Positions 25,110 through 35,845 of a stretch of 64,000 nt of DNA are shown here, one piece after another. The position numbers and the translations under genes were made by a program. The notes beneath the pieces were generated by a model. The model had not been told where the DNA came from. It saw nothing but the letters and a program-made list of their open reading frames with translations, and made no database searches. The stretch's first letter is position 1, and every line of letters begins with the position of its first letter. The stretch comes from Aquatica leii (lineage: Eukaryota; Arthropoda; Insecta; Coleoptera; Lampyridae): NCBI GenBank assembly GCA_035610365.1, contig CM069432.1, forward strand, positions 105,667,529 to 105,731,528, written 5' to 3'.

Positions 25110-25303
25110 AAGGTTAGCTTATTACAAAAGAAGTGAGGTTAACTTATTACAGAATGAGTGAGGTTAGATAGGCTCATTATAAGGTCAAGTAAAATTTATT
25201 GGTTAATCTTATATAGTTTGCGGTTTGACCTCATACTTAGCCTATCTAACCTCACTCTTTCTGTAATAAGTTAACCTCATTTCTTTTGTAATAAGCTAAC
25301 CTT
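25110..25303. repeat. Long hairpin at inner edge of right arm
   Basis: Arms of about 65 bp (25110-25174 and 25239-25303) flank a 64-bp loop. Each arm contains direct repeats of an AAGTGAGGTTAACTTATTAC-like word (about 25-30 bp period). The hairpin abuts the boundary where the 6.1-kb arms stop matching and may mark the breakpoint that made the palindrome. Confidence 0.75.
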
Positions 25304-28300
25304 ATTATTAAAACGGAACGGCGTTTCTAAATTAAAATACTAAGTAAGTCAAAAAGAAAGAACATAGTTAAATTTCTCGCTATATAAATATTATGTTTAG
25401 TTGGTAAAACCTCTTCAGTGTAATTTAAATTAATTATTGTCAAACTCTTAGATTATGGAAGATAAGAATTTGAAATGGACTTACTGCACGTCATATAGTG
25501 TCTGATTGCCATTGCTCTGGTTCACAATAAGTTGTGTATCGCTATTTCATTTTAAATACATATTTTAAATAAATCTTGTTTGAACGTAATTTAGCATTTG
25601 CTAGAATTGTGGTTCGTACAGTTTTTAATTGTGACAGTAATAACAGAAGAAAGAAATTTAGACTAAAGCTTGCAAAACTAAATAAAAATTACCTGTTATG
25701 TTGTATGCAAATTTTATAAATATAAGAAAGCAATTCGTCATAAACATAACTACTAAGACGGTTTCACACTTTATGTTAACTAATAATTTATATTAAAAAA
25801 AATTATTAAAGGTAACATAACCATTCCAAGAGCCGTGAGTGTATACAATAAATTTTTCATAATTGAAGTTAAAAGAAGTAATCCTGTTATAGCTTTTAGT
25901 TGTCCGCCACTGCCGATTAGAGACCGATTTGCTTTGGTTTGCGTAGCTCTATTTCGTATCCTCTATCTTTTATAATCTAAAGTGACACTAAATGTTTCTT
26001 AAACGTTACAGCATATATTTTATTGATTTATTTATTTACTTTTAAATACACTGCTACTAACTAGAGGTAACATTTAATAGATTTACCTCGTACGTACATT
26101 GTAAATTTATAAATGAATGTATTCGTAATTGTTTATAATAGATTAAGTGACAATGTGTATATCAGTTTTGCTTTGCGTATTGAAATGGTTTTGTAATTTT
26201 GTTTTCTATTTTTAATAAAGTTTGATTTTAATAGTAATTATTCGTAACATTAACTTTAGGAAGAAAATTAAACGTTACGTATAAGTACCCATAGAACCAA
26301 CACTTTAATTTTAAAAATTCTTAAATTGTAAAAACGTGTTATAATATTTAATTAACGGTTTACACTAGTGCACACGTGGAACGAAGTATGTCATTAAGAT
26401 TACATTATACAAAAAAATCTTAATACAAAAATTGAAACTATAAACAAGTCTATTCGTTCGTGAATATCTCGTACTTGCTTCTCAATACAAAATTCTAAAT
26501 TAATAAACTAGATATCGGTTAGTGATTAAACAGATTCAATTTGAATGAATTTAGTAAAAGTTAATGTTATTAAAACCTGTCAAACCAGAAAAAAATATAA
26601 TATAATAAATTGTCAGATATAACTAAAGCGTTTTCTTTTCTTCTTAGTTACAATATTTTAAACAATTATTTAATTTTGAACGAATGGCAAAATTAAAAAT
26701 AGGATCTTATTTACATTCAAATGTTTCTAGATATTTGTGATTGTAATTTATTATTTGACGAAGAACGTAGACCACGTTTAAAAAACACCCAAGTTTAAAA
26801 TTTTTAATTAAACAATAACACCATTAACTATAAAACAATTTGTATTAGAACAGATATTCTTTAAGTAGTTTTCTTCTCTTGTTCTTTTAAATTTTGCTTT
26901 AGGTTTTTAGTAGCTGTAACATTGTAACATTTACTTTTTTTTACAGTTTGTACATGCATTGCTTTTTTTGTTCATTAAAAAAAATAGTTTATCTGTTTAC
27001 TGTTTGAGATTATAGTACCTATTAGAGTATCTAATTTTTATCATTTGAACGAAAAACTAAATTGCTAAATAGTTTTTGTTATAAATGTATTCTTAATGTT
27101 TTTAATTTTCTATTTCAGCATGACTAAGTAGGTAATTATAAACATTGACAAGTTTTTCTTCTTTTACTTCTAATAACTCCAGTAAATTCCTATTGCACTT
27201 TTAACAATTTTACAATTTTTATTTGTTTCTTGAGATTATGATATAAAAGTATCTAATTATTATCGTTTAAAACAAAATTGATATAGTTTTGTTAAAAATA
27301 TGTTTGTGGCTTTCCTTAGTCATTAATTACATTGTTATTGACTGTAATTACTATAACTAAAAGAAATTTGCATAAGGAAAATTTCCTATTTTACACGGTT
27401 TTTATTCACTTATTTAACTTTGATTTTTAGAGTAGATTTTGTTAAAAATGTTTTCTTTCTTTTCTGTTAATCGTTAAATTAAAAGTTTATGTGTTAGTAA
27501 TCACGTGTTTATTACAAAAATGATTAAAATTTTCATTTGGTTTGCCATTTACTAACTAAGTTGTATACTACGTTTTCAATAAAATTGTGAAAATAACCAC
27601 ATTATCCAGTTGAGATGTAAAATAAGCTTTCAACTTATTCACTGACTTTAAACGTGTTCTAAACTTGTTATAAACGTTTATTTCTATATATATATGTATA
27701 TATGATTTTCGAATAACATTTTTTGCTTGTAATCTTAAGTAATTGTAACGTTATAATATTTACAGACTGATTTAAACAGTTTGCAATATTAATGTAATAG
27801 AAACGTATACAGATCTTATTAGGAATTTTATTTCACCAGCTTAGAGTAAAGTGTATTAATATTTAAGGAGTAGTTTTTGAATTAGCTGATATTACAACAA
27901 CTTTGTTAAATTGTGTTTTTAGAGAAGTTTTATATAAAATAAGTTTTAACGAGTCCATCAACATTTTTGTTAACAAATGAAATACAAAATTATGTTACTC
28001 AAATAATCTTTATTGTTTCAATAATGTTGTTTAGTTTTGGCGTTAACTATAGTTAATACATTTACTAATATTTTTATATGTTAAGAAAAGTATACTAGTG
28101 TTATTAACGATTTTAAGAAGTTTTGGTTTTATTTAACTATTCGTTTTGTAATTTTTAGTTTGCGTTACTTGTAATTGTCAAAGATTTTTTGTTATAAGGA
28201 AACTTTTATTAGTAACAATATTTAAAATTTAGAACTGTAGCTGCAATACAGCTTAAACAAATACAATTATAATTCGGTTTAGTTTTACAATTAATTTTTG

Positions 28301-29742
28301 ATCTGCATCAATTTGAATTAGTTGTTTGTTTGTACGTAAGTCTTTAGTAATAAAATAACATTTCTTGTTTTTGTGGTAGAGAAAAAAATGTTAATTGGGT
28401 TTAGGTGAATTTGTGAATCATTCGTGTTAAAATGTGCACGAGTAGATTTTTTAAATAAAACTTGCAATTCTTATATAAATGTTTTTGTTGTGTTGTGTAG
28501 TTTTTTGTTTTGATTATTTTTGTATATGTATTCTTCTTTCTTATAAATAAAATGTAGCTTTAAATAACATTTGTTTGCGCAATAGAATGTGCAAAATGTT
28601 AGAATTGTTTTGTATATAAGTAATATTACACGTTATCGTTAAAAGAAGGTACATGATTTTTTTACGATATTATTATTTTAGTATAATGTCCGAGTGCAAT
28701 ATTTACCCTTTCTGTTTTTCTTTCTTTTCTGCTTCTCAACATAAATAGTTTTTATATTCCAAATTAAGATTACTCGTATTACTCGTAAACTGTGTGCTTT
28801 TTATGTACTACATAAACTACTTTTTAACAATTTTACTTAATTTCTAGAATTTGTCACTATAATTACATAATCATTACCATAACATTATTTACTCGCTTTC
28901 TACATGAACAATTACTCGTTATCAAAAATAAAATTAGGATTTTATTACCTAACTTGTCACTATAATTATGTAGCGATTATCAATAATTTGAAACAAATAT
29001 TAATATTTGCTGTATTACAATACTTTATTTTTTAACACTGTAAAGATTCATATTAAAAAATATATAAGCAATTGTAGAAAAATATTTGACATATGTTAGA
29101 TATGATGAGAAACATTGCTTTTGGAATCTTACATTCATTAATAAAAATCTTTAACACACACAATTTTTACATACATATTTTGCTTTCTGCAACATTTTAA
29201 AGTGATTTGTATTTCTTTAAAAAAACCCTGCTAATTATTTAAAACATTGACGTTTTATTAATTTTCAAACTAAAGTTGAAAAACTGAGTGTGAAATGCAA
29301 ACTAAAAACAAATATTTTTGAACGATGGTTTTAGAATTTTACATTGATTAGTTATAACTAACAGGAAACAAAAGTAAGCTTTAAAATGTTTTACATTTTT
29401 TAAAACTCTTAAAGATTTTTGTTAAATTTCTTTTTCAATAACTTTGATAATGCTATAAGAATTTGTTTCTTTTTAAACTAAATTTTAAAAAATAACTTGA
29501 ATTTTTTGAACGTTAGTTTTTGAATCATAGTTAAAAAATTATTTCTTAATTAAATTATTTAACTTGGATAGTGTAAGTAAAACGTTTACATTTTTTTATT
29601 GTTTTAGTAGTTCCATTATTTCTTAGATGCATAAAGTATTTCAAATACGGATGAAAGAAATTGGGTTGAGTATCTAAACTCAATCAGAAATTCAGAAAAT
29701 ATTTTAAAACTAGATACAGCAGATTGCAAAATTATCGGTAAA

Positions 29743-29946
29743 ATGCTTAAATTTACGTTAATATCACAGTATAATTTTTTTAATTATACAGATCAAGAAA
29801 TTTATAACACATTTAATGCCAGGGGTGTGTACCAAAACGAACTCAAAACGTGCAAGTTTGGACCTACTTTAGTATCGGAGTTAACTGCTTTCATATTTAG
29901 CGACATTGAAGATGAAGTACTTAAAAATTTAAAAGATTTATCTTAA
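29743..29946 (+). CDS. Small conserved open frame of unknown function (right arm copy)
   Basis: Mirror of 18916-19119 with about two residue differences in 67 (TFNARG and VLKN here against TLNARG and VLEN there). It is open upstream to about 29645 and preceded by a T-rich stretch ending in TTTTAG/TTCTTAG that could serve as splice acceptors. The family is not recognised. Confidence 0.4.
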   Translation: MLKFTLISQYNFFNYTDQEIYNTFNARGVYQNELKTCKFGPTLVSELTAFIFSDIEDEVLKNLKDLS

Positions 29947-30039
29947 AATGTTATATATTATAATAATAATAATAATGTCTTTGGCTTCCAAAAGAAAATT
30001 TTTGAATAACTACTACCTTATGGAATTTACACTAATTAC

Positions 30040-30094
30040 ATGTCATTGGAAAAGTTATTTGTTGAAACAATCAGCGACCTGAATGAATCGGCAG
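30040..30094 (+). other. Exon-like segment with splice donor (right arm copy)
   Basis: The ATG at 30040 opens MSLEKLFVETISDLNESA, and GGCAG is followed by GTATGT at 30095, a consensus-like donor. Together with the frame ending at 29946 it looks like part of a small multi-exon gene or a captured exon. Evidence is sequence context only. Confidence 0.35.
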
Positions 30095-30983
30095 GTATGT
30101 ATCATAAAACTTTAATTAGTAAGTAATAATTGTAAAAATTTATTTTTGGCAATGACACTTTCTTTTATTGTTAGCGATCACACTTTGTTTAGTTTTAGCT
30201 GCGTACTAGTAAGAACGTTTTAAATTAAAGTGTTTCTGTGTATTACAATGGTAAGTGGTTTATTTATTTTGCAAATTAATCCTATACGCTTAAACACATG
30301 CAATTTTATGCTCTACAAAAGATTATTTTAAATTAAAAAAGTTGATTTTAGTATTTACCTGATTAAAAGTTAGTTTAAAAAAATTTTTTTTTAAATTTCA
30401 GCTATTTTTAAATTTGTTAACTATTAATTTAGTTTAGACCATTTCTTTTTTTTTTTAAATTAATTTCTAATGTTGTTGATTAAACCAACACCTCGTTTAA
30501 AAAGAAGCAGTTGATATATTCAAGTAACATTAATTTTTCTTAAGAAATTGGTAGTTATTTTCTTAAATTTAATTTTTTTTTGCTAATTTGCATGCAGCTG
30601 TTTTTGTGCTATTTTTCTTATAATCAACATTAACTTTTTAGAATTTTTTTTTTTATTTTTTTTTTAATAAGCGATTCTTTACAGAGTATTAAGAGTAAGA
30701 GAGACAGAATATGAAAGTATCGACCACTAGAAAAGTCCAGATCAACCACAACACGACGGATGCTGTAGAAATGATATAATTAGATGCCGTGTGTATAGTT
30801 GCCGTGAATTATGAAGATCCAGATAAACCGTAATGACATAGATGCTGTAGAAAAATGATATAATTATGCCATGAATGTTAATTTAATTTAAAAATAAAGT
30901 ACAATAAATTTTACAAGTCTTTTGTTCAGTAATTAAAAACCCAATTGTATACAACAATTGAGCGTTTAAAATTAACTTATTTT

Positions 30984-31050
30984 CGTAGGTCAGCGGTTAA
31001 GTTCGCCGCTTTGTAATCAAGAAACCCGGGTTCAAATCCAGGTACACCCA
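30984..31050 (+). ncRNA. tRNA-like sequence with Pol III A and B boxes and T-run terminator (right arm copy)
   Basis: TAGGTCAGCGGTTAAG (A-box-like) is followed about 40 bp later by GGGTTCAAATCC (B box), then TACACCC and a seven-T run at 31054-31060, a usable Pol III terminator. The putative anticodon loop is TTTGTAA (TGT, threonine). Stem pairing is poor, so it is probably not a working tRNA but may still recruit TFIIIC/Pol III. In this arm transcription would run outward, toward the element's end. Confidence 0.6.
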
Positions 31051-31164
31051 AGCTTTTTTTAAATAAAAATATTTTCTTTCTCGCTTGAATCATGAGACTT
31101 TATGACGCATAAAAAATTACCAGTTACGCGATGACGCACGACGCAATCAAAATTACCAATTATG

Positions 31165-31330
31165 CGATGATGTAACAATGTAAGAGAGAGAAAAGAATTC
31201 GCTGTAAGAAAGAGAAAAAAATATGTAAGAGAGAAAAAAAATGTGTGAGAGAGAAAACAATGTGTGAGAGAGAAAAAAATGTGTGAGAGAGAAAAAAATT
31301 CATTGTGAGAGAGAGAAAAATACTTTCACA
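31165..31330 (-). repeat. GA/TGTG/A-tract minisatellite in right arm
   Basis: Mirror of 17530-17692. Unit number and A-tract lengths differ slightly between arms, as expected for a slippage-prone repeat. Confidence 0.85.
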
Positions 31331-31441
31331 AAAAAACCAGAAAAATACTTTCACAAAAAAAAAACCTTCACGTACGTTGGCGACGAGGTCACAGTAATTA
31401 AATTTCATGCCCTGAGGGTTTGGTGTCCGCCTCTTTCTACT

Positions 31442-31447
31442 GATAGG
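31442..31447 (+). repeat. 6-bp target duplication, right (GATAGG)
   Basis: Exact match to 17413-17418, directly after the ...CCTCTTTCTACT terminus. Confidence 0.85.
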
Positions 31448-33110
31448 AAATATAATTTTGAACGAAAAATTGTTTAATAACTTTTTACCCTAAAGTCAAA
31501 AATAAAACTATTGAATGGCAAATAGTAAAATAAAATTTTTCTAGTAAACAGTTTAGAGATTTTTTGAGGAGAAAATGTCTTTCACGCATTCAGAAAATGT
31601 AAGATGAAATGTTATATCGTCTGTCAACAAAATATCCATCGAGCACGTAAACCTTATAATGCTTTGTATCCTATGCGTAACCTATCAGATGGATGGTAAC
31701 TTTTGTTTTTGTATCGTAAGTTTAGAGCATATTTAAAATTTAAATTAAATTTAAAAATTAATGAAACATAGTTTTTTAGGAATTGGAAAATTTTACATAG
31801 TTAATTTACAATATGAAATGACTACCATCATATTTCGTTCGTCGTTTTTAGACACGTATGCAGTATAAACATGTAGAAACAATACATTTATCACAAATGA
31901 TTAAATACTTAAAATGAGATTTAGTAATTAAATGTTTTTTTTTGTAATTACGCCAAAAGACACTTTAAATATGTTCATTTAGTTACATAGTAATCATAAA
32001 ATTTTAATTAAATATTTTTCATTCAGGAAATTAAAGTGAGTTATCTTGGAATTTCATTGTTAATAAACACTGATAACTAAAAACACATTAAATAAAACGG
32101 TTAATAAAGTACAACCAGTTATGTTTTAGTTGCTGTCCGATAGTTATCAAATATAAGGTTGTACGTCAAAGTAACAATACATGGCATTGCTACTCGGCGT
32201 TGATCAACAGGTTTTATCGCAGTTCCACTAAATTTCGTTCACGAAACACGACATTTGAACCAATTACCTACAATTGATTTTTCTAAATTACTCAAGTAAA
32301 AAACATATTTCTTTTATTTTGCTTTAATGTTAATGTATATAATTTACAAATATTTAGTAAATGGTAAATAGTATACTGTTTTTTAACCCAAATAATGAGT
32401 GATGCAAATTGACGATTTTATTGATATTGCTTTTATTAAATGATAATTGTTCGTATTTACACAAAAAAATGATGTTTGACCTTAACCAAAGAATCTTACA
32501 ATTTATTATTAAGATTTTCATTTTTGTTTTAAAAGAAATGAGTTTATTTTATTTTGTATTGAATCAATTTCTATTTAATGTAAATTAAGATTTTCTTCTG
32601 TTTTTTTTATTTGTTTCGTTTCTTTAAATTTAGTTTTTTTTTTTTTATATACTTATTCAAGTATTTTAATTTTAACTTTCATGTTTAACTTTTTTTGTAA
32701 AATTTTAATTTATTTCAGATTTTAGTGCGATACATTCTACTAAGGTAAGACCAATTTAGAGTGTATCCTTCAAGAGCGTGCTTGTGGTTGGCAAAGGCCA
32801 AAAGTTTATTGAGCTTTACTCCTTTTTTGATTTTTGATTTTTTATTGTGTTTTCTGTTGAGTTTTCTAAACGGCCACGGAATTTTTAATATAACCCACCC
32901 CGTGCTCACTGAGCACCGGTAAAACTTTGTTTATGTTACTTTATTTTAGGCAAGTGTCATTATTCCAGCTTTTGCACGTAACAATTTTTTTTTAATTTCC
33001 AATCTACAAACTTTTGTTTTTAATTATGTTTTGTATTTATTTTATTATATTATAAAATAAACGTTGCATTAACGACAATTGTAATGCGAGTTACTTTGTT
33101 TTATTAAGCT
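31448..33110. other. AT-rich non-coding stretch
   Basis: No gene is recognised. It separates the giant palindrome from the young Gypsy insertion. Confidence 0.55.
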
Positions 33111-33114
33111 GCGT
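33111..33114 (+). repeat. 4-bp target duplication, left (GCGT)
   Basis: GCGT immediately before the 5' LTR is repeated at 40640-40643 immediately after the 3' LTR. Four bases is typical of Gypsy-type integration. Confidence 0.85.
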
Positions 33115-34133
33115 TGTAACGTTTACATTTTTTTACGTTTGAATACGTCTGATTTTCGTTAACATTTTTGTATTCACTGTTGATATAAATTCTTTTACGC
33201 AATAAATTTCGCGCATTGACATGCGTATGAGCCTTCTTCTTAAGTAGGAAGTGATCCTCCATCTTACGCTTAGAAATGAAGTAGTGAGCGGACATTTTTT
33301 TGCGTGCTGCAAAAAGTGGAATTACCACTTATTTAATTTGTGTTTGTGAATTTTTGCCCCAATGGTGAAAATTATTTAAGCTGGCGTTCGTTGTAGCCCG
33401 CATTCGTTAGTAGCACCGCATTCGTTAGTAGCAATTGCATTTTGTTGTATTTACGAAAATTAGAATAAAACCCGTAAATTAGAAGGGGTAAGTCATTTTT
33501 GTTTTGATTCAAATTGTATAATTCATCGCAATTTACGTTCTAGTTTTTTTTTCTTTGTTCCGGATTTTTGGTTTCGTTCTTATACGATGTTTTTGAGTAT
33601 GAAAATCTTATGAATACGATTTCAACCTTTATACGTCTGCGATTATGGAAATTACGATCTACGATTATCAATTCTATTGATTTCAAAGGCAAGATATCAA
33701 TCAAATCTTCGTGAAAGATACAATTTATGGAAATTGCATCATATTGCACCAATTCAATGAGTCATGATCATGAACACACCTTAATAGAAGCTGCGCGATT
33801 CGCAAGTAGTAAAATTAAACCTTCAAGAACACGTATGTAGATATCTGTAATTATTAGTTTTAAGTTACGTTTTTGGTTTCAATATTTAACCATTCATATA
33901 TAAAAAATATTGTGGCGTCCAACTTATAAAATTTTTATTTATCAAATTGAAAATTAGTAATCTTAAGTAACGTAAGAATTCCCACGACTCTAATTAATTA
34001 AATATAAAAATGCTCATTGCTCTTATGTAGTTTGTGTTTAATGTGTTTTAAGTAAATATTTTTGTGAGCTGGCTGGTGCATTCATTTATTTGTATGTTAC
34101 ATATTTGGCACGGATTATTTGTGTGATGTTACA
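33115..34133 (+). repeat. 5' LTR of the young Gypsy element
   Basis: TGTAACGTTTACA... to ...GTGTGATGTTACA. The ends are short inverted repeats (TGTAAC/GTTACA). It contains an internal doublet of GCATTCGTTAGTAGCA. Nearly identical to 39624-40639. Confidence 0.95.
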
Positions 34134-34138
34134 TATTT

Positions 34139-34150
34139 TGGCGACCCATC
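34139..34150 (+). promoter_or_regulatory. Primer-binding site, tRNA-Arg-like
   Basis: TGGCGACCCATC starts 5 bases after the 5' LTR. TGGCGACC is the primer-site start seen in tRNA-Arg-primed insect Gypsy elements such as the mdg1/412 group (family knowledge). The exact tRNA is inferred. Confidence 0.65.
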
Positions 34151-34468
34151 GTGTAGGCTAGAGAAAATTCTAACGTTACTGAAATTTTGATTTGATTTGT
34201 TTGTATTTTTGTGTTTTATGTATTATGATTTGTTTATATTTTGTGTATTATAACTATGTTAATGTGTTATGTAAGGTTTATCACTTGTTTGATGAAGGTA
34301 AAATAAGATTCAACTTAAGTTACGAAACGATTCGAATTAATACGTTTGATATGATTGATCTTGACTTTGCTTCTGATTTTGTTTTCTACATTGTTGTACG
34401 ATTGGGTTTGTGATTTTGAATTGTTTTCTGTGTACGAATTCAACATTTTGTTTTGATATTTTGAATTT

Positions 34469-35845
34469 TTGAAAATGGAACCAAATCATTTGAAGAGTAA
34501 TGAAATTATTTTTGAACTTTTGTGTCGTGGTTTACAACCACAGGATAATCAAATGTTACGTAGAGCTCAATTGCGTGGACAGTTACGTAAGGAACGTAAT
34601 GGACCTTCTGTTTCGTTTATTCAACCTTATGATGATTTCGAAAAGAATGTTTCTCAAATAGAAGAATCTTTAACTGATCTTTGGGATTTGCTTAATTCTG
34701 AAAATGTTACTTCTTTGGTTTGTACTCGTGTTAATACTCGTCTTTTGCATTTAGAAAATAGAATTAATCTATTAAAACCTTCTGGTAAAGAACAAATATC
34801 GAAGAAAAATGATTTTAATACGCAGTTGTTAACTTTGCAAGGTCTTCTTATTGAACATTCCGAATCACAAATTGAAAATGATTTAAGTAAACTTAATATG
34901 TCCGCTATGCCTTCGAATAATTCTTATGTACAACAATCTACAGTTAGGTCAGTACCAGTTTATAAATGGGGTATAAAATTTTCTGGAAATAAAGGAAAAG
35001 AGAGTGTTATGTCATTTTTAGAAAAAATTGAAGATTATTGTGAATCTCGACATGTTTCTGAACAAGAATTATTCATTTCTGCTAACGATTTATTTTCTGA
35101 TAATGGTTTGTTATGGTACCGTAGTATTAAACATAAAGTTAGCAATTGGTCTGATTTAGTCAAGTGTCTGAAAAGAGATTTTCTTCCGTCAAATTATGAG
35201 TATGATTTATTAAATGAAATACGAAATAGAACACAAGGTCCGCATGAAGATGTTTTCTTTTACATTATGTCAGTTGAAGCTTTGTATCGTCGTTTAGAAA
35301 CTCAGCCTTCAGAATCCGAAATTATTGATCAAATTTTAAGAAATTTAAATCCTTATTTTTCAGAACGTGTTAGTTTACATGATGTCGACACTTTGGATCG
35401 TTTGAAAGAATTATGTCGTAAAATTCAAGATGTCAAGTCACGTATTGATAAATACCATCCGCCTCCACAAAAACGTTCAGTTTTGTTAGAACCAGATTTA
35501 GCCTGCGTTAGTTCACGTAATTCGTTTGATAATGTTTCATCTGTAAGTAACTCTGATTTAAGTATTAAGAAATGTTTTAACTGTGGTTATCCAGGTCATA
35601 TGCATAGACAATGTCCAAAAACGGCATCAATCTTTTGTTTTGGATGTGGTAAGAAGGATTATTATCGAACTACTTGTCCTACTTGCAACCCAAAAAACGA
35701 GTTGAGTGGTATCGTTCCAACCCAAAGTCGATCCGTTTACGTAAATACCAAATCCGGAGCGATACCAAAAAGCACAACCAATCGACAACAAACTTTTTCT
35801 CTAAAAGGCAAACTCAGTCAGCCAATAGACAAAAAGAGCCAATAA
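34469..35845 (+). CDS. gag: Gag of the young Gypsy element (fossil)
   Basis: A 458-codon open frame starting at ATG 34469. The central region carries the Gypsy-type capsid-like sequence (WGIKFSGNKGKESVMSFLE, NGLLWYRSIKHKVSNWSDL, ENDL-rich helices). The C-terminal part has two zinc-knuckle-like motifs beginning CFNCGYPGHMHRQC at about residue 369. Its last ~170 bases overlap the start of the pol frame, which lies in the -1 frame relative to gag, the arrangement used for programmed frameshifting in many Gypsy elements. Confidence 0.9.
   Translation: MKMEPNHLKSNEIIFELLCRGLQPQDNQMLRRAQLRGQLRKERNGPSVSFIQPYDDFEKNVSQIEESLTDLWDLLNSENVTSLVCTRVNTRLLHLENRINLLKPSGKEQISKKNDFNTQLLTLQGLLIEHSESQIENDLSKLNMSAMPSNNSYVQQSTVRSVPVYKWGIKFSGNKGKESVMSFLEKIEDYCESRHVSEQELFISANDLFSDNGLLWYRSIKHKVSNWSDLVKCLKRDFLPSNYEYDLLNEIRNRTQGPHEDVFFYIMSVEALYRRLETQPSESEIIDQILRNLNPYFSERVSLHDVDTLDRLKELCRKIQDVKSRIDKYHPPPQKRSVLLEPDLACVSSRNSFDNVSSVSNSDLSIKKCFNCGYPGHMHRQCPKTASIFCFGCGKKDYYRTTCPTCNPKNELSGIVPTQSRSVYVNTKSGAIPKSTTNRQQTFSLKGKLSQPIDKKSQ

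Larger units (their letters stand above)
23561..25301. other. Unique spacer of the giant palindrome
   Basis: This is 1.74 kb of AT-rich sequence with no recognised gene. It holds three inverted-repeat structures: 23841-23957, 23963-24538 and 25110-25303. A small perfect hairpin (ATTATTAACT / AGTTAATAAT with a 3-nt loop, 24421-24443) lies almost exactly at the midpoint of the whole element. Confidence 0.6.
17419..31441. mobile_element. Giant (14-kb) inverted-repeat element, Polinton/Maverick-like ends, no recognised gene
   Basis: The element is 14,023 bp. It begins AGTAGAAAGAGGCGGACACC and ends with the complementary GGTGTCCGCCTCTTTCTACT, between exact GATAGG duplications. Two arms of about 6.14 kb are reverse complements with very few differences, and the paired coordinates sum to 48,860-48,862 at the points I checked, so there are almost no net insertions between them. 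A 1.74-kb spacer separates the arms. Known pattern: Polintons have 6-bp duplications and termini starting AG. Here the arms are far longer than typical Polinton repeats (hundreds of bp to about 1 kb), and no polymerase, integrase, protease or capsid gene is recognised, so if it belongs to that group it is a gene-less derivative. Alternatives are another long-inverted-repeat (foldback) family, or an inverted segmental duplication that happens to have these ends. High arm similarity implies recent formation or ongoing gene conversion between arms. Confidence 0.85.
25302..31441 (-). repeat. Right 6.14-kb arm of the giant palindrome
   Basis: Reverse-complement partner of 17419-23560. It carries the mirror copies of the small open frame (29743-29946), the exon-like segment (30040-30094), the tRNA-like sequence (30984-31050) and the minisatellite (31165-31330). 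The rest is AT-rich without recognised coding. Confidence 0.9.

Noticed and set aside
30984-31050. Functional tRNA-Thr gene
   Set aside because: A and B boxes and the anticodon-loop pattern are present, but the acceptor and anticodon stems do not pair. Kept only as tRNA-like.
17419-31441. CRISPR array, prophage or bacterial replicon as explanation for the repeat structure
   Set aside because: Composition, introns/splice-like signals and the surrounding eukaryotic transposons exclude a prokaryotic origin. No short regularly spaced repeats were seen.
32719-32744. Possible 26-bp microexon (TTTCAG acceptor, AAG-GTAAGA donor)
   Set aside because: The splice-like words fit, but there is no neighbouring coding context or reading-frame support.
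33104-33752. Minus-strand open frames in the 5' LTR (repeated at 39574-40258)
   Set aside because: They lie wholly within both LTRs, antisense to the element, with no motif. They repeat only because the LTRs repeat.
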